Positions 14,195-22,580 of a stretch of DNA of 32,848 nt are shown here, in pieces. How positions within the stretch are numbered: the first letter of the stretch is position 1; each line of letters begins with the position of its first letter. This DNA is from Acetobacteraceae bacterium (GTDB lineage Bacteria; Pseudomonadota; Alphaproteobacteria; Acetobacterales; Acetobacteraceae): positions 1-32,848 of the forward strand of contig DAHWBL010000253.1 of NCBI GenBank assembly GCA_027323595.1, given 5' to 3'. The notes beneath the pieces were generated by a model. That model was not told the origin of the DNA and did no database searches. It saw nothing but the letters and a program-made list of their open reading frames with translations. Made by a program: the position numbers and the translations under genes.

Positions 14195-16486
14195 ATGAAC
14201 GAGATCCGCAGCATCTCCGCAAAGCAGGTCGGCCGCGATGTGCCGCGGCTGGAAAGTCGCCAGAAGGTCACTGGCCGGGCCGAATACACCCACAACATCA
14301 CCCTGCCCGGCATGCTGTATGCCAAGCTGTGCCGCAGCACCGTCGCGCATGGGCGCATCCTGTCGATCGATGTGTCCGCTGCGCGGGATTTGCCGGGGGT
14401 TCACGCGGTCTATACCGGCGAGACGATCCGCACGCTGATCGCCGAGCCCTATTTCGGTCCGGCCTTTCATGATCAGCCGATTCTGGCGATCGGCAAGGTG
14501 CATTTCGTCGGCGAGCCGATCGCGGTGGTGCTGGCCGCCGACCCCTATGTCGCGGCCGAGGCGGCGCAGATGATCGTCGCCGAGTATGAGGAGCTGCCGG
14601 CGGTGTTCGATGAGGTCGAGGCGATGACCTCGGCGGCGATCGTGCATGAGACGCTGAAGCCGGCGGGCACCTTCGCCGATCTGAAGCATCTGTCGGGCAA
14701 GAGCAACACCAACGTCGCGCTCGATTATCAACTGCGTCGCGGCGACACCGATGCCGCCTTCGCCGCCGCCGAGCATGTGTTCGAGCATGAATTCCATACC
14801 CAGCAGGTGATGCACACGCCGCTCGAACCGATGGTCTCCATCGCCGAGCCGGGCGACAATTGCCTGACCATCTATACCGCCTCGCAAAGCCCCTCGTTCG
14901 TGTGCACCGAGATCGCGCGGCTGTTCGGCTGGCGCGAGAATCAGGTGCGGGTGAAGGTGCCGTATCTGGGCGGCGGGTTCGGCGCCAAGCTGTACATCAA
15001 GCTGGAGGCGCTGGTCGCGGCCGCGGCTATGCTCGCGCGCCGGCCGGTGAAATTGTCGCTGACGATGGAAGAACAATTCTACACCATCACCAAGCACGCA
15101 TCGACGTTTCGGATCAAAAGCGCGGTGAACAAGGATGGCCGCATCACCGCGCGGCGCTGCGAGATTTTCTGGAATGGCGGCGCCTTCGCCGACATCGGGC
15201 CACGGGTGACGCAGAAATCCGGATTCACCTCGCCGGGGCCGTATGACATCGACAATGTCTCGGTGGATTCGTACGCGCTCTACACCAACCGTCCGCCCGC
15301 CGGCGCGCTGCGCGGCTTTGGCATTCCGCAGCTGGTCTGGGCCTATGAGAGCCACACCGACCTCCTGGCGCGCGGCATCGGCATGGACGCGGTGGAATTC
15401 CGCCGTCGCAACCTGCTGCGCGAGGGCCGTCCGCAGGCGACCGGAACTTTGATGCACGATGCTGCCATCATCGAGGTTCTGGACAAGACCGCCGAGCTGA
15501 TGAACTGGACCGCGCCGTTCGAGCGTGGCGAGGGAGTGATCCGCCGTGGCCGCGCGATCGCCATCGGCTTCAAGGCGGTGGTGGCGCCGACCACCTCGGG
15601 GGCGATCGTCAATCTGTCCGCCGATGGGTCCGCGGCACTTTACATGTCCACCGTCGATATGGGCCAGGGCAGCGACACCGCGATGGCGCAGATCGTTGCC
15701 GAAACGCTCGGACTTGTCGCCGAACGGGTGAAGGTGGTGCATCCCGATACCGACGTGACCCCGTATGACATGGCAACGCTTGGATCGCGCTCCACTTTCC
15801 ATATGGGCAATGCGGTGAAGCTCGCCTCGCTGCATGCGCTGGAGCAGCTTGGCGCGATGGCACGCGAGGTTGGTCTGCCGGAGGGCACCAACTACGAGAT
15901 CCGGGATATCTTCCTGAAGAAATATGGCATGCAGGCCGGCAATATCATCGGTGTGGGCAGCTACGTGCCGCCCTACACCTCGCCGCAGAAGGGCACCGGG
16001 CTGTCCGACAACGTCACCCCGTTCTGGATGGTGGGCGCGGCGGGTGTGGAACTGTCGGTCGATACCGAGACTGGGCATGTGACGATCGACCGGCTGATCA
16101 ATGTCGCCGATGTGGGCCGGCCGCTGAACCCGGCGATCGTCGCCACCCAGCTATCGGGTGCGGCGATGATGCAGTTGGGCTTCACCCTGTTCGAGAACAT
16201 GGATCTCGATCACGGCCAGGTCACCAACGCCTCGCTCGCCGACTACAAGATACCGGGCATGCACGACCTGCCGACGGTGATGGACAACGTGATCGTCGAT
16301 AACAACCAGCAGAACGGCCCTTACGGCGCCAAGGGGGTTGGCGAGACCGCCACCTTCGGCGTGTCGCCGGCGATCGCCAACGCCATCGAGGACGCGGTGG
16401 GCGTGCGTCTGACTTCCCTGCCGCTGACGCCCGAATCGGTGTTGCGCGGCATCCGCGCGCTGCGCGGCGAAAAGCTGGAGGGCTGA
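14195..16486 (+). CDS. Molybdenum hydroxylase large subunit (xanthine dehydrogenase / CoxL family, not CO-type)
   Basis: A 763-residue molybdopterin subunit. Start ATG 14195 follows a GGGAGGGA ribosome site one base after the coxM stop; the open frame further upstream is an overlap artefact. Motifs: the N-terminal RLESRQKVTGRAEYT segment, PYLGGGFGAK for cofactor binding (256-265), the active-site loop GALRGFG (370-376), and KGVGETATFG with catalytic Glu717. True form I CO dehydrogenases have the loop VAYRCSFR with a Cu-binding cysteine; here the loop has no cysteine, so CO is not the substrate. The family hydroxylates purines, nicotinate, 4-hydroxybenzoyl-CoA, caffeine or aldehydes. With CoxG and two MFS permeases alongside, an imported aromatic or heteroaromatic acid is likely. 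Confidence 0.92.
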   Translation: MNEIRSISAKQVGRDVPRLESRQKVTGRAEYTHNITLPGMLYAKLCRSTVAHGRILSIDVSAARDLPGVHAVYTGETIRTLIAEPYFGPAFHDQPILAIGKVHFVGEPIAVVLAADPYVAAEAAQMIVAEYEELPAVFDEVEAMTSAAIVHETLKPAGTFADLKHLSGKSNTNVALDYQLRRGDTDAAFAAAEHVFEHEFHTQQVMHTPLEPMVSIAEPGDNCLTIYTASQSPSFVCTEIARLFGWRENQVRVKVPYLGGGFGAKLYIKLEALVAAAAMLARRPVKLSLTMEEQFYTITKHASTFRIKSAVNKDGRITARRCEIFWNGGAFADIGPRVTQKSGFTSPGPYDIDNVSVDSYALYTNRPPAGALRGFGIPQLVWAYESHTDLLARGIGMDAVEFRRRNLLREGRPQATGTLMHDAAIIEVLDKTAELMNWTAPFERGEGVIRRGRAIAIGFKAVVAPTTSGAIVNLSADGSAALYMSTVDMGQGSDTAMAQIVAETLGLVAERVKVVHPDTDVTPYDMATLGSRSTFHMGNAVKLASLHALEQLGAMAREVGLPEGTNYEIRDIFLKKYGMQAGNIIGVGSYVPPYTSPQKGTGLSDNVTPFWMVGAAGVELSVDTETGHVTIDRLINVADVGRPLNPAIVATQLSGAAMMQLGFTLFENMDLDHGQVTNASLADYKIPGMHDLPTVMDNVIVDNNQQNGPYGAKGVGETATFGVSPAIANAIEDAVGVRLTSLPLTPESVLRGIRALRGEKLEG

Positions 16487-16488
16487 AC

Positions 16489-16977
16489 ATGACCGAGGTC
16501 AGATGCGATATCGCCTTCACCCTCAATGGCGCGCCGGTCGCGCTCAACATCGGCGGGCATGAGAACATCGTTGATGTGCTCAAGCGCCTTGGCCTGAGCG
16601 GCGCGCGCGAGAGCTGCGGCCAGGGCCTGTGCGGCTGCTGCACCGTGATCATCGACGGCGTCGCCGAATCCGGCTGTCTGACGCTGGCGCAACTGGTTGA
16701 TGGGCGCTCGGTGCAGACCATCGAGGGGCTGGATGCCGACGGGGCGCTGAGCCCGGTGCAGCAGGCCTTCATCGATGCCGGCGCGCTGCAATGCGGCTTC
16801 TGCGCGCCTGGCTTCGTGCTGATGAGCCACCAGTTGCTGGCCGCCAATCCCGACCCGAGCGAGGCCGAGATCCGCGATTATCTGAGCGGCAATCTGTGTC
16901 GCTGCGCCACCTATCCGGAGATCATCAAGGCGGTGCGCCTGGCGGCGAGCCGGATGCGCGCCGCCCAGGCGGCCTGA
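16489..16977 (+). CDS. Molybdenum hydroxylase [2Fe-2S] subunit (CoxS-type)
   Basis: A 162-residue iron-sulfur subunit with all eight ligands: Cys43, Cys48, Cys51 and Cys63 (ESCGQGLCGCCTV) and Cys102, Cys105, Cys137 and Cys139 (QCGFC, NLCRC). It begins two bases after the large-subunit stop and has GAGGG upstream. It completes the M-L-S enzyme. No XdhC/CoxI sulfuration or CoxD/CoxE maturation gene follows in the window, so molybdenum-cofactor finishing must be encoded elsewhere. Confidence 0.93.
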   Translation: MTEVRCDIAFTLNGAPVALNIGGHENIVDVLKRLGLSGARESCGQGLCGCCTVIIDGVAESGCLTLAQLVDGRSVQTIEGLDADGALSPVQQAFIDAGALQCGFCAPGFVLMSHQLLAANPDPSEAEIRDYLSGNLCRCATYPEIIKAVRLAASRMRAAQAA

Positions 16978-16992
16978 CTGGCGGAGGGCGCG

Positions 16993-18330
16993 ATGACCAC
17001 GCACGCGACAGCCGCCCCGGATGTGGCCTGGTACAAAGCGCTCGATCGCTCGCAATGGACGACCCTGCTGGCCACCAATCTGGGCTGGCTGTTCGACGGC
17101 TATGAGAATTACGCGCTGATCCTCACCGTTGGCCCGGCGTTGCATCAGCTGCTGGTGCCGGCGGAATATGCGCGCATTCCGTTCTTCGCCGGCGCGGTGA
17201 TCGCGATCAATCTGCTGGGCTGGGGCATCGGTGGGCTGATCGGCGGCGTGCTCGCCGATTATATCGGCCGCAAGCGGATGATGCTGATTTCCATCCTCGC
17301 CTATTCGCTGCTGACCGGTGCCTCCGCGCTCGCGGCCAACTGGTGGAGCTTCGCGATCCTGCGTTTCATGGTCGGGCTCGCGGTTGGTTCGGAATGGGCG
17401 ACCGGCAGCAGCATGATCGCCGAATTGTGGCCCGACCGTGCGCGTGGGCGTGGCGCGGGGCTGATGCAATGCGGGCTGGGCATCGGGTTTTTCGTCGCCG
17501 CCTTCGTCTGGCTGTTCGTCGCGCCGTTCGGCGCCGGCGCCTGGCGGGCGATGTATCTGATCGGCGTGCTGCCGGCGCTGCTCACCTTGTGGCTGCGCCG
17601 TTCGATCGACGAATCGGTGCTGTGGCGGGCGGCCAAGGCGCGGCGCGACGCCGCGATCGCGCGGCGGCGGGCGGGCGCGCGGCTGACCGAGGCGGAGCAT
17701 CAGACCACCAAATTCACCCTCACCGATCTGTTCTCGGACCGCGCGACGCGCGGGCGCACCATCGCTGTGTTCGCGATGTCGCTGACCACCACGTTCGGCT
17801 TTTGGAGCATCTCAAGCTGGGTGCCGCCGTATGTCGGGGGCATCGCCGCGGCCGGCGGGCTGGCGGCGGCGCAATGGGCGAGCTTCGCGGGCATGGCTTA
17901 TACCGGCGGGTCGGTGGCCGGCTATGTGGCGTTCGGGTTTCTGGCCGACTGGCTGGGCCGCAAGCCGGTGACGCTGGCCTTCATGCTGCTGGCGCTGCTG
18001 CTCACCCCGGTATTGTTCTTCGCCACCCACGATCTGGTGTGGTTGCTGGTGCTGGCTTTCGCGAACGCGATCTTTTCCAACGGCCAATATAGCTGGATGC
18101 CGGTGTGGCTGCCCGAATTGTATCCCACCCGCATGCGCGCCACCGCGTTGGCATTTGCCTTCAACGCGCCACGGCTGATCGCGTTTCTGGGGCCGCTGCT
18201 GGCAGGCACCATGATCGCCGATTTCGGCGGGTTCGGGCGCGCGGCGATGGTGTTTTCCTCGATCTATGTGCTCGGGCTGATCGCCACGTTCTTCCTGCCG
18301 GAAACCCTGGGACAGAAGCTGCCCGAATAG
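16993..18330 (+). CDS. MFS permease, aromatic-acid or carboxylate:H+ symporter type
   Basis: A 445-residue major facilitator protein with about twelve hydrophobic segments. Characteristic stretches are NLGWLFDGYENYALILT in helix 1, GGLIGGVLADYIGRKR between helices 2 and 3, and an Arg-rich central loop (about 205-240). The FDGYE/D motif and glycine-rich loop fit the AAHS/SHS groups, which take up aromatic acids, lactate or related carboxylates. It starts 15 bases after coxS behind a GGAGGG site, so it is the last gene of the coxG operon and is probably co-regulated with the hydroxylase. It differs in family from the ACS permease at 11296, so two different compounds may be imported. Confidence 0.87.
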   Translation: MTTHATAAPDVAWYKALDRSQWTTLLATNLGWLFDGYENYALILTVGPALHQLLVPAEYARIPFFAGAVIAINLLGWGIGGLIGGVLADYIGRKRMMLISILAYSLLTGASALAANWWSFAILRFMVGLAVGSEWATGSSMIAELWPDRARGRGAGLMQCGLGIGFFVAAFVWLFVAPFGAGAWRAMYLIGVLPALLTLWLRRSIDESVLWRAAKARRDAAIARRRAGARLTEAEHQTTKFTLTDLFSDRATRGRTIAVFAMSLTTTFGFWSISSWVPPYVGGIAAAGGLAAAQWASFAGMAYTGGSVAGYVAFGFLADWLGRKPVTLAFMLLALLLTPVLFFATHDLVWLLVLAFANAIFSNGQYSWMPVWLPELYPTRMRATALAFAFNAPRLIAFLGPLLAGTMIADFGGFGRAAMVFSSIYVLGLIATFFLPETLGQKLPE

Positions 18331-18404
18331 GCCGGCCGGATCGGCCCTTCCCAACCCTGGGGCGGGCCTGCTACCTGCGGGTGGTTCTCCCACGCGGAGG
18401 TTTT

Positions 18405-19490
18405 GTGGACACACGCCCGCCAGCCGGCGCCCGACCGACCAGCGCCCCCGCGCCCACGCGCGGCGCCCCGGTGCGCGCGCGCGCACCGTTGCGGCTGGGC
18501 CTGGCCGGCGGCGGTACCGACGTGTCGCCCTACGCCGATCTGCATGGCGGCGCGGTGATGAACGCCACCATCGACCGTTTCGTCTATTGCTCGCTGAGCT
18601 GGCGCGATGACCAGCAGGTGGAGCTGGAAAGTGTCGATCTGGCGCAGTCGGCGCGCTATCCGGCGACGGGGCTTTTGCCGATCGACGGGCGGCTCGATCT
18701 GCCCAAGGCGGTCTATAATCGGGTGATGCGCGATTATTTCGGCGGCCAGGCGCTGCCGCTGCATCTGACCACCTATTCACAGGCGCCGGCCGGCTCGGGG
18801 CTTGGTTCCTCCTCGACCCTGGTGGTGGCGGTGTTGCAGGCCTTCACCGAATTGCTGTCGCTGCCGCTTGGCGAATATGACGTGGCGCATTTGGCCTATG
18901 TGATCGAGCGGGTCGAGCTGGGGCTGCATGGCGGCCGGCAGGACCAGTACGCGGCCACCTTCGGCGGCTTCAATTTCATGGAATTTCGCGACGCCGACGC
19001 GGTGATCGTCAATCCGCTGCGGATCAAGGCGGCGGTCATCAACGAGCTGGAGGCGCAGTTGCTGCTGTGCTTCTCCGGGGTCAGCCGCGACAGCGCCACC
19101 ATCATCGCCGAGCAGTCGCGCAATGTCGAAGCCGGCTCCAGCAAATCCATCGAGGCGATGCATCGGCTGAAGGCGTCGGCGGTGTCGATGAAGGAGGCGC
19201 TGCTGAAGGGCAATCTCGCGGCGCTGGCCGACAGTCTGCGCGAGGGCTGGGACAGCAAGCGCGACATGGCGTCCGGCATCAGCACCTCGCACATCGAGCA
19301 GGCGCTGCGCATCGCGATGGCGGCCGGGGCGCATGCCGGCAAGGTGTCGGGCGCTGGCGGCGGTGGCTTCATCATGCTGCTCGCGCCGCTGGAGCGCCGC
19401 CCGTCGGTGATCGCGGCCCTGGCCGATGCCGGGTTTCGCGCCGAATCCTGCCGTTTCACCGCCGAGGGAGCCACCGCATGGCGGATCTGA
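18405..19490 (+). CDS. hddA: D-glycero-D-manno-heptose 7-phosphate kinase (GHMP family)
   Basis: A GHMP-superfamily kinase of 361 residues from a GTG start. It phosphorylates D-glycero-alpha-D-manno-heptose 7-phosphate at C1 using ATP. Motifs: RAPLRLGLAGGGTDVSPY (26-43) characteristic of HddA-type sugar kinases, the ATP loop PAGSGLGSSST (128-138), and C-terminal SGAGGGGFIM. The GTG is chosen because GCGGAGG lies four bases before it, although this leaves about 25 Pro/Ala/Arg-rich residues ahead of the family core. A GTG nearer the core (about 18471) is an alternative. It is the first gene of the heptose operon and overlaps gmhA by 13 bases. Related GHMP kinases act on fucose or mannose sugars, but the neighbours settle the assignment. 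Confidence 0.88.
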   Translation: MDTRPPAGARPTSAPAPTRGAPVRARAPLRLGLAGGGTDVSPYADLHGGAVMNATIDRFVYCSLSWRDDQQVELESVDLAQSARYPATGLLPIDGRLDLPKAVYNRVMRDYFGGQALPLHLTTYSQAPAGSGLGSSSTLVVAVLQAFTELLSLPLGEYDVAHLAYVIERVELGLHGGRQDQYAATFGGFNFMEFRDADAVIVNPLRIKAAVINELEAQLLLCFSGVSRDSATIIAEQSRNVEAGSSKSIEAMHRLKASAVSMKEALLKGNLAALADSLREGWDSKRDMASGISTSHIEQALRIAMAAGAHAGKVSGAGGGGFIMLLAPLERRPSVIAALADAGFRAESCRFTAEGATAWRI

Positions 19491-20092
19491 CCGCATCCGA
19501 CCCGTCCCGCGCCGCCACCGTGGCCAGCTCGATCCGCGGTTCGGCCGAATTGCTGGCACGGGTCGCCGCGGATGCCGCACTGTGCGCCGTGACCGAACAG
19601 GCCGCCGCCCTGGTGTGCGCGCGGCTGCGGGCGGGCAACAAGCTGTTGCTGTGCGGCAATGGCGGCAGTGCGGCGGACGCGCAGCATTGGGCCGGCGAGC
19701 TGGTGTCGCGCTTCAATTACGACCGTCCCGGCCTTGCCGCCGTGGCGCTCACCACCGACAGCTCGAACCTGACGGCGATCGGCAACGACTATGGCTATGA
19801 GCGGGTCTTCTCGCGCCAGGTCGAGGCGCTCGGGCAGCCGGGCGATGTGCTGTTCGCGCTGTCCACCTCCGGCCGGTCGCCCAACATCGTGGCCGCGCTG
19901 GTCGCGGCGCGGGCGCGTGGGCTGGCGAGCGTGGGGTTCACCGGGGCGAGCGGCGGTGACATGGCGGCGCTGTGCGACCTCATCGTTCGCGTGCCCAGCA
20001 CGGCCACTCCGGCGATCCAGGAAGTGCATGAGGTGCTGGGGCACATCATCTGCGGCATGATCGAGGCCGAGATGTTCCCTCGGCCTGGCTGA
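19478..20092 (+). CDS. gmhA: Sedoheptulose 7-phosphate isomerase
   Basis: A 204-residue SIS-domain isomerase that converts sedoheptulose 7-phosphate to D-glycero-D-manno-heptose 7-phosphate, the first committed step of heptose nucleotide synthesis. Seen: the phosphate-binding CGNGGSAADAQHWAGEL (59-75, with Glu74 at the catalytic position), the serine-rich ALSTSGRSPNI (128-137), and the C-terminal IQEVHEVLGH with the two conserved histidines. The ATG at 19478 gives the normal N-terminus and overlaps hddA by 13 bases; hddC starts immediately after its stop. A frame extending upstream to 19067 lies inside hddA and is not used. Confidence 0.93.
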   Translation: MADLTASDPSRAATVASSIRGSAELLARVAADAALCAVTEQAAALVCARLRAGNKLLLCGNGGSAADAQHWAGELVSRFNYDRPGLAAVALTTDSSNLTAIGNDYGYERVFSRQVEALGQPGDVLFALSTSGRSPNIVAALVAARARGLASVGFTGASGGDMAALCDLIVRVPSTATPAIQEVHEVLGHIICGMIEAEMFPRPG

Positions 20093-20797
20093 ATGGACGC
20101 GCCGACCGAGGCCATCGTGCTCGCCGGCGGGCTGGGCACGCGGTTGCGACCGGTGGTCGCGGATGTGCCCAAACCGCTGGCGCCGATCGCCGGCAAGCCG
20201 TTTCTGTTCTGGCTGCTCGACGGGCTGGCGCGCCAGGGCATCGGCCATGTGCTGCTCGCCACCGGCTATATGAGCGGGGCGATCGCCGAGGCGGTCGGAC
20301 CGGCCCATGCGGGCATGCGGATCAGCCATCTGCCGGAGCCGGCGCCGCTTGGCACCGGCGGGGCGATCTGGGCGGCGCTTGGCGCGTGTTCCACCGAGCG
20401 GGTGCTGGTGGCCAACGGGGATAGCTGGATCGGCGCGCGCATCGCGGACCTGGCCGCGCACGCGCCGGCCGCCGACATCGTGCTGACCTTGCGCCCGGTG
20501 CCGGACCGGGCGCGCTATGGCAGCGTGCGGCTGGCGGGCGACCTAGTGCTGGGGCTGGACGAAAAAGGGCAATCCGGGCCGGGACTGGTCAATGCCGGGC
20601 TGTATCTGATGCGCGCGGATCTGCCGGCGCGGCGGATGATGCCCGCCTCGTTCAGTCTGGAGACCGAGGTTTTCGCGCGGCCCGACGGGCTCGATGTGCG
20701 CGGCTGGCAGACCGATGCGCCGTTCATCGACATCGGCACACCACAGGATTTCGCCGCCGCGCAGGCGCTGCTGCCGCGCTGGGCCGCGCAGGCATGA
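20093..20797 (+). CDS. hddC: Heptose 1-phosphate nucleotidyltransferase
   Basis: A 234-residue sugar-phosphate nucleotidyltransferase. The N-terminal signature IVLAGGLGTRLRPVVADVPKPLAPIAGKPF contains the nucleotide loop (11-20) and the conserved Lys27. Next to HddA, GmhA and GmhB it most likely makes GDP-D-glycero-alpha-D-manno-heptose from the 1-phosphate and GTP. The choice of GDP over ADP or another nucleotide is inferred from the hdd gene set and was not read from residues. Its ATG directly abuts the gmhA stop, and its own stop overlaps the gmhB start by ATGA. Confidence 0.87.
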   Translation: MDAPTEAIVLAGGLGTRLRPVVADVPKPLAPIAGKPFLFWLLDGLARQGIGHVLLATGYMSGAIAEAVGPAHAGMRISHLPEPAPLGTGGAIWAALGACSTERVLVANGDSWIGARIADLAAHAPAADIVLTLRPVPDRARYGSVRLAGDLVLGLDEKGQSGPGLVNAGLYLMRADLPARRMMPASFSLETEVFARPDGLDVRGWQTDAPFIDIGTPQDFAAAQALLPRWAAQA

Positions 20798-21357
20798 CCC
20801 CGCGGCACCTGGTCCCGGCGCTGTTTCTGGATCGCGACGGCATCATCAATCTCGATCTGGGCTATGTGCATCGCATCGAGGATTTCATCTTTCGCGACGG
20901 CATTTTCGCGCTGTGCGCCGCCGCCCAGGCGCGCGGGCTGGCGCTGGTGATCGTCACCAACCAGGCCGGGATCGGGCGCGGCTATTTCACCGAGGCCGAT
21001 TTTCATCTGCTCACCGAGTGGATGACCGGCGAGTTCGCGCGCCAGGGCATCGTCATCGCCGGCGTCGAGTTCTGCCCCGACCACCCCACCCACGGCATCG
21101 GCGCGTATCGTCGCGACAGCCCTCGCCGCAAGCCCGCACCGGGGATGATCCTGGACGCCGCGGCCACGCACGGGCTCGATCCGGCGGGCTCGGTGATGCT
21201 GGGCGATCGTGCCACCGACATGCTGGCCGGGCGCGCCGCCGGGGTGGGCCGGCTGCTGCTGCTGCCGGCGGACGCCGCCGAGGCGCGGGCCGCACCGGCG
21301 GGAACCATCATCATCGAAAATGCCGGCCCGGCCGGGGCGATCGAGCATCTTCCCTGA
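20794..21357 (+). CDS. gmhB: D-glycero-D-manno-heptose 1,7-bisphosphate 7-phosphatase
   Basis: A 187-residue HAD phosphatase that removes the 7-phosphate from heptose 1,7-bisphosphate. Catalytic HAD motifs are intact: FLDRDG (nucleophile Asp13, acid/base Asp15), VTNQAG (54-59), RRKP with Lys113, and GDRATD (Asp138, Asp142). The zinc-binding loop differs from the classic GmhB arrangement C-x-H...C-x-C: here it reads CPDHP (Cys94, Asp96) and DSPRRKP, so at least three of the four usual ligands appear replaced. Zinc in this loop is structural and some family members lack it, so activity is still expected. Last gene of the operon, convergent with a glycosyltransferase gene 14 bases away. Confidence 0.9.
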   Translation: MTPRHLVPALFLDRDGIINLDLGYVHRIEDFIFRDGIFALCAAAQARGLALVIVTNQAGIGRGYFTEADFHLLTEWMTGEFARQGIVIAGVEFCPDHPTHGIGAYRRDSPRRKPAPGMILDAAATHGLDPAGSVMLGDRATDMLAGRAAGVGRLLLLPADAAEARAAPAGTIIIENAGPAGAIEHLP

Positions 21358-21371
21358 CGCGGGCGACGGTG

Positions 21372-22565
21372 TCACAAAAGTCCGGGGAATCCCTGCTGCA
21401 CCAGTGCGCGAAACCGTGGCGCGAGTGCCACCGGCAGGCGCGAGTCGCGGGCCGCCGCCAGATTGGCGACCTGGGCGGCGTAGCGATGTGGGTCCGCGGC
21501 GGTGAGGATGTCCTCGATCGCGGTGGCGAAGCCGGAATCGTCGGCGCAGAGCGAGCCGATATCGCCATATTCATCGAAGAACTGCCGGGTCAGCGGCACG
21601 TCGCTGGTCACCACCGGGCGGGTCCAGGTGACGGCGTCGATCAGGCCGCCGGAAGCGGCGAAATCATAATAGCCGCGCTGGAACGGCAAGGTGATGAAGT
21701 GGGTTTCGTCCACCCGGCGGGCGAACTCGTCGCGCGGCAGCGGCTGATCGGTCAGCGGATAGGCCAGCACCGCGTTCGCCGCCGGGTCATGCGGCTTGTT
21801 GGCGCGGCCGATATGGACGAATTCGGCGCGTTCGCCCCAGCGCGCCTTCACCTGTCGGGCGGCATCGAGGAAGCGGTCGAAGCCCTTGGCCGGGCTGCCC
21901 CAGCCGACGAAGCCGAAGCGGATCGGCCAGCCCAGCGTCGCCGGGCTCGATGCTTTGGCCTCGCGGGTCAGGATGGGCAGCGGCAGCACATCGGTGCGCG
22001 CGGCCGCCGCGATCGACACGCCGGCCAGGGTTTGTTTGATGATTTGCTCCAGCACCAGAAACCGCACCGGCAGCCGCCAGCGATGGTCCAGCCCGGCGCG
22101 GATGTCGAAGGCGCGGGCCAGCGGATTGCGCGATCGTGGGCTCAGCGCCTCGCTCAGATTGCCGTGCCAGCCGACCAGCACGCCGCAGCGCCGGCCGGAC
22201 AGATGGGCCGCCGCGGCGGCGGCGAAGGTCGCGGTCGCGGTGGTGGAGATGAGGAAGATCAGGCAGCTTTCGCCCTTCGGAACCAGCGCCAGCCCGGCGC
22301 GGAAGGTGGCGAACTCATGCCAGGCGCGGCTGGCGCGCACATGCTGGGTGTGATCGCGCGCACCCGGCCACAGGCCGATCGGCGCGAGACGCAGATTGGG
22401 CAGCGCCGCCACCTCGGGGTCGCGATTCACCTGTTCGAGATGCGCGGCCGAACCGAGCATCAACACCTGCTGTTCGGGAAAAGCCCTGGCCAGGGATTGC
22501 ACGGTGGCGCTGTTGCCGGGCGCGTGCATGGTGCCGTCCCAGGTGGTTTCGAACACGAGGATCAC
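21372..22565 (-). CDS. Glycosyltransferase-like protein (GT-B, group 1 type)
   Basis: A 397-residue protein whose C-terminal half resembles GT-B glycosyltransferases: FGFVGWGSPAKGFDRFLDAA (about 220-240) followed by GYYDFAASGGLIDAVTWTRPVV and SDVPLTRQFFDEYG, where the donor sugar-nucleotide would bind. The N-terminal half is less familiar. The start is a GTG at 22565, 15 bases after purU on the same strand, with only a weak purine-rich site. The likely acceptor is a surface polysaccharide or glycoprotein, and the adjacent heptose operon makes a GDP-heptose donor plausible, though the gene is convergent with that operon and so not co-transcribed. Substrate not determinable. Confidence 0.7.
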   Translation of the reverse strand: MILVFETTWDGTMHAPGNSATVQSLARAFPEQQVLMLGSAAHLEQVNRDPEVAALPNLRLAPIGLWPGARDHTQHVRASRAWHEFATFRAGLALVPKGESCLIFLISTTATATFAAAAAAHLSGRRCGVLVGWHGNLSEALSPRSRNPLARAFDIRAGLDHRWRLPVRFLVLEQIIKQTLAGVSIAAAARTDVLPLPILTREAKASSPATLGWPIRFGFVGWGSPAKGFDRFLDAARQVKARWGERAEFVHIGRANKPHDPAANAVLAYPLTDQPLPRDEFARRVDETHFITLPFQRGYYDFAASGGLIDAVTWTRPVVTSDVPLTRQFFDEYGDIGSLCADDSGFATAIEDILTAADPHRYAAQVANLAAARDSRLPVALAPRFRALVQQGFPGLL

Positions 22566-22580
22566 GTCGGATGCCCCGGC

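Noticed and set aside
14057-16078. A very long open frame antisense to the coxL-like gene
   Set aside because: High GC at third codon positions leaves few stop codons on the opposite strand. The translation is rich in Arg/His/Gln with no recognisable domain, while the plus-strand frame has full family motifs.
12845-16977. Calling the G-M-L-S operon an aerobic CO dehydrogenase
   Set aside because: The large subunit lacks the cysteine-containing VAYRCSFR loop needed for the Mo-Cu site.
18331-18404. A GGCCG-N3-CGGCC element after the MFS gene as a terminator
   Set aside because: A short stem with a 3-base loop and no T run; such GC palindromes are frequent in this composition.
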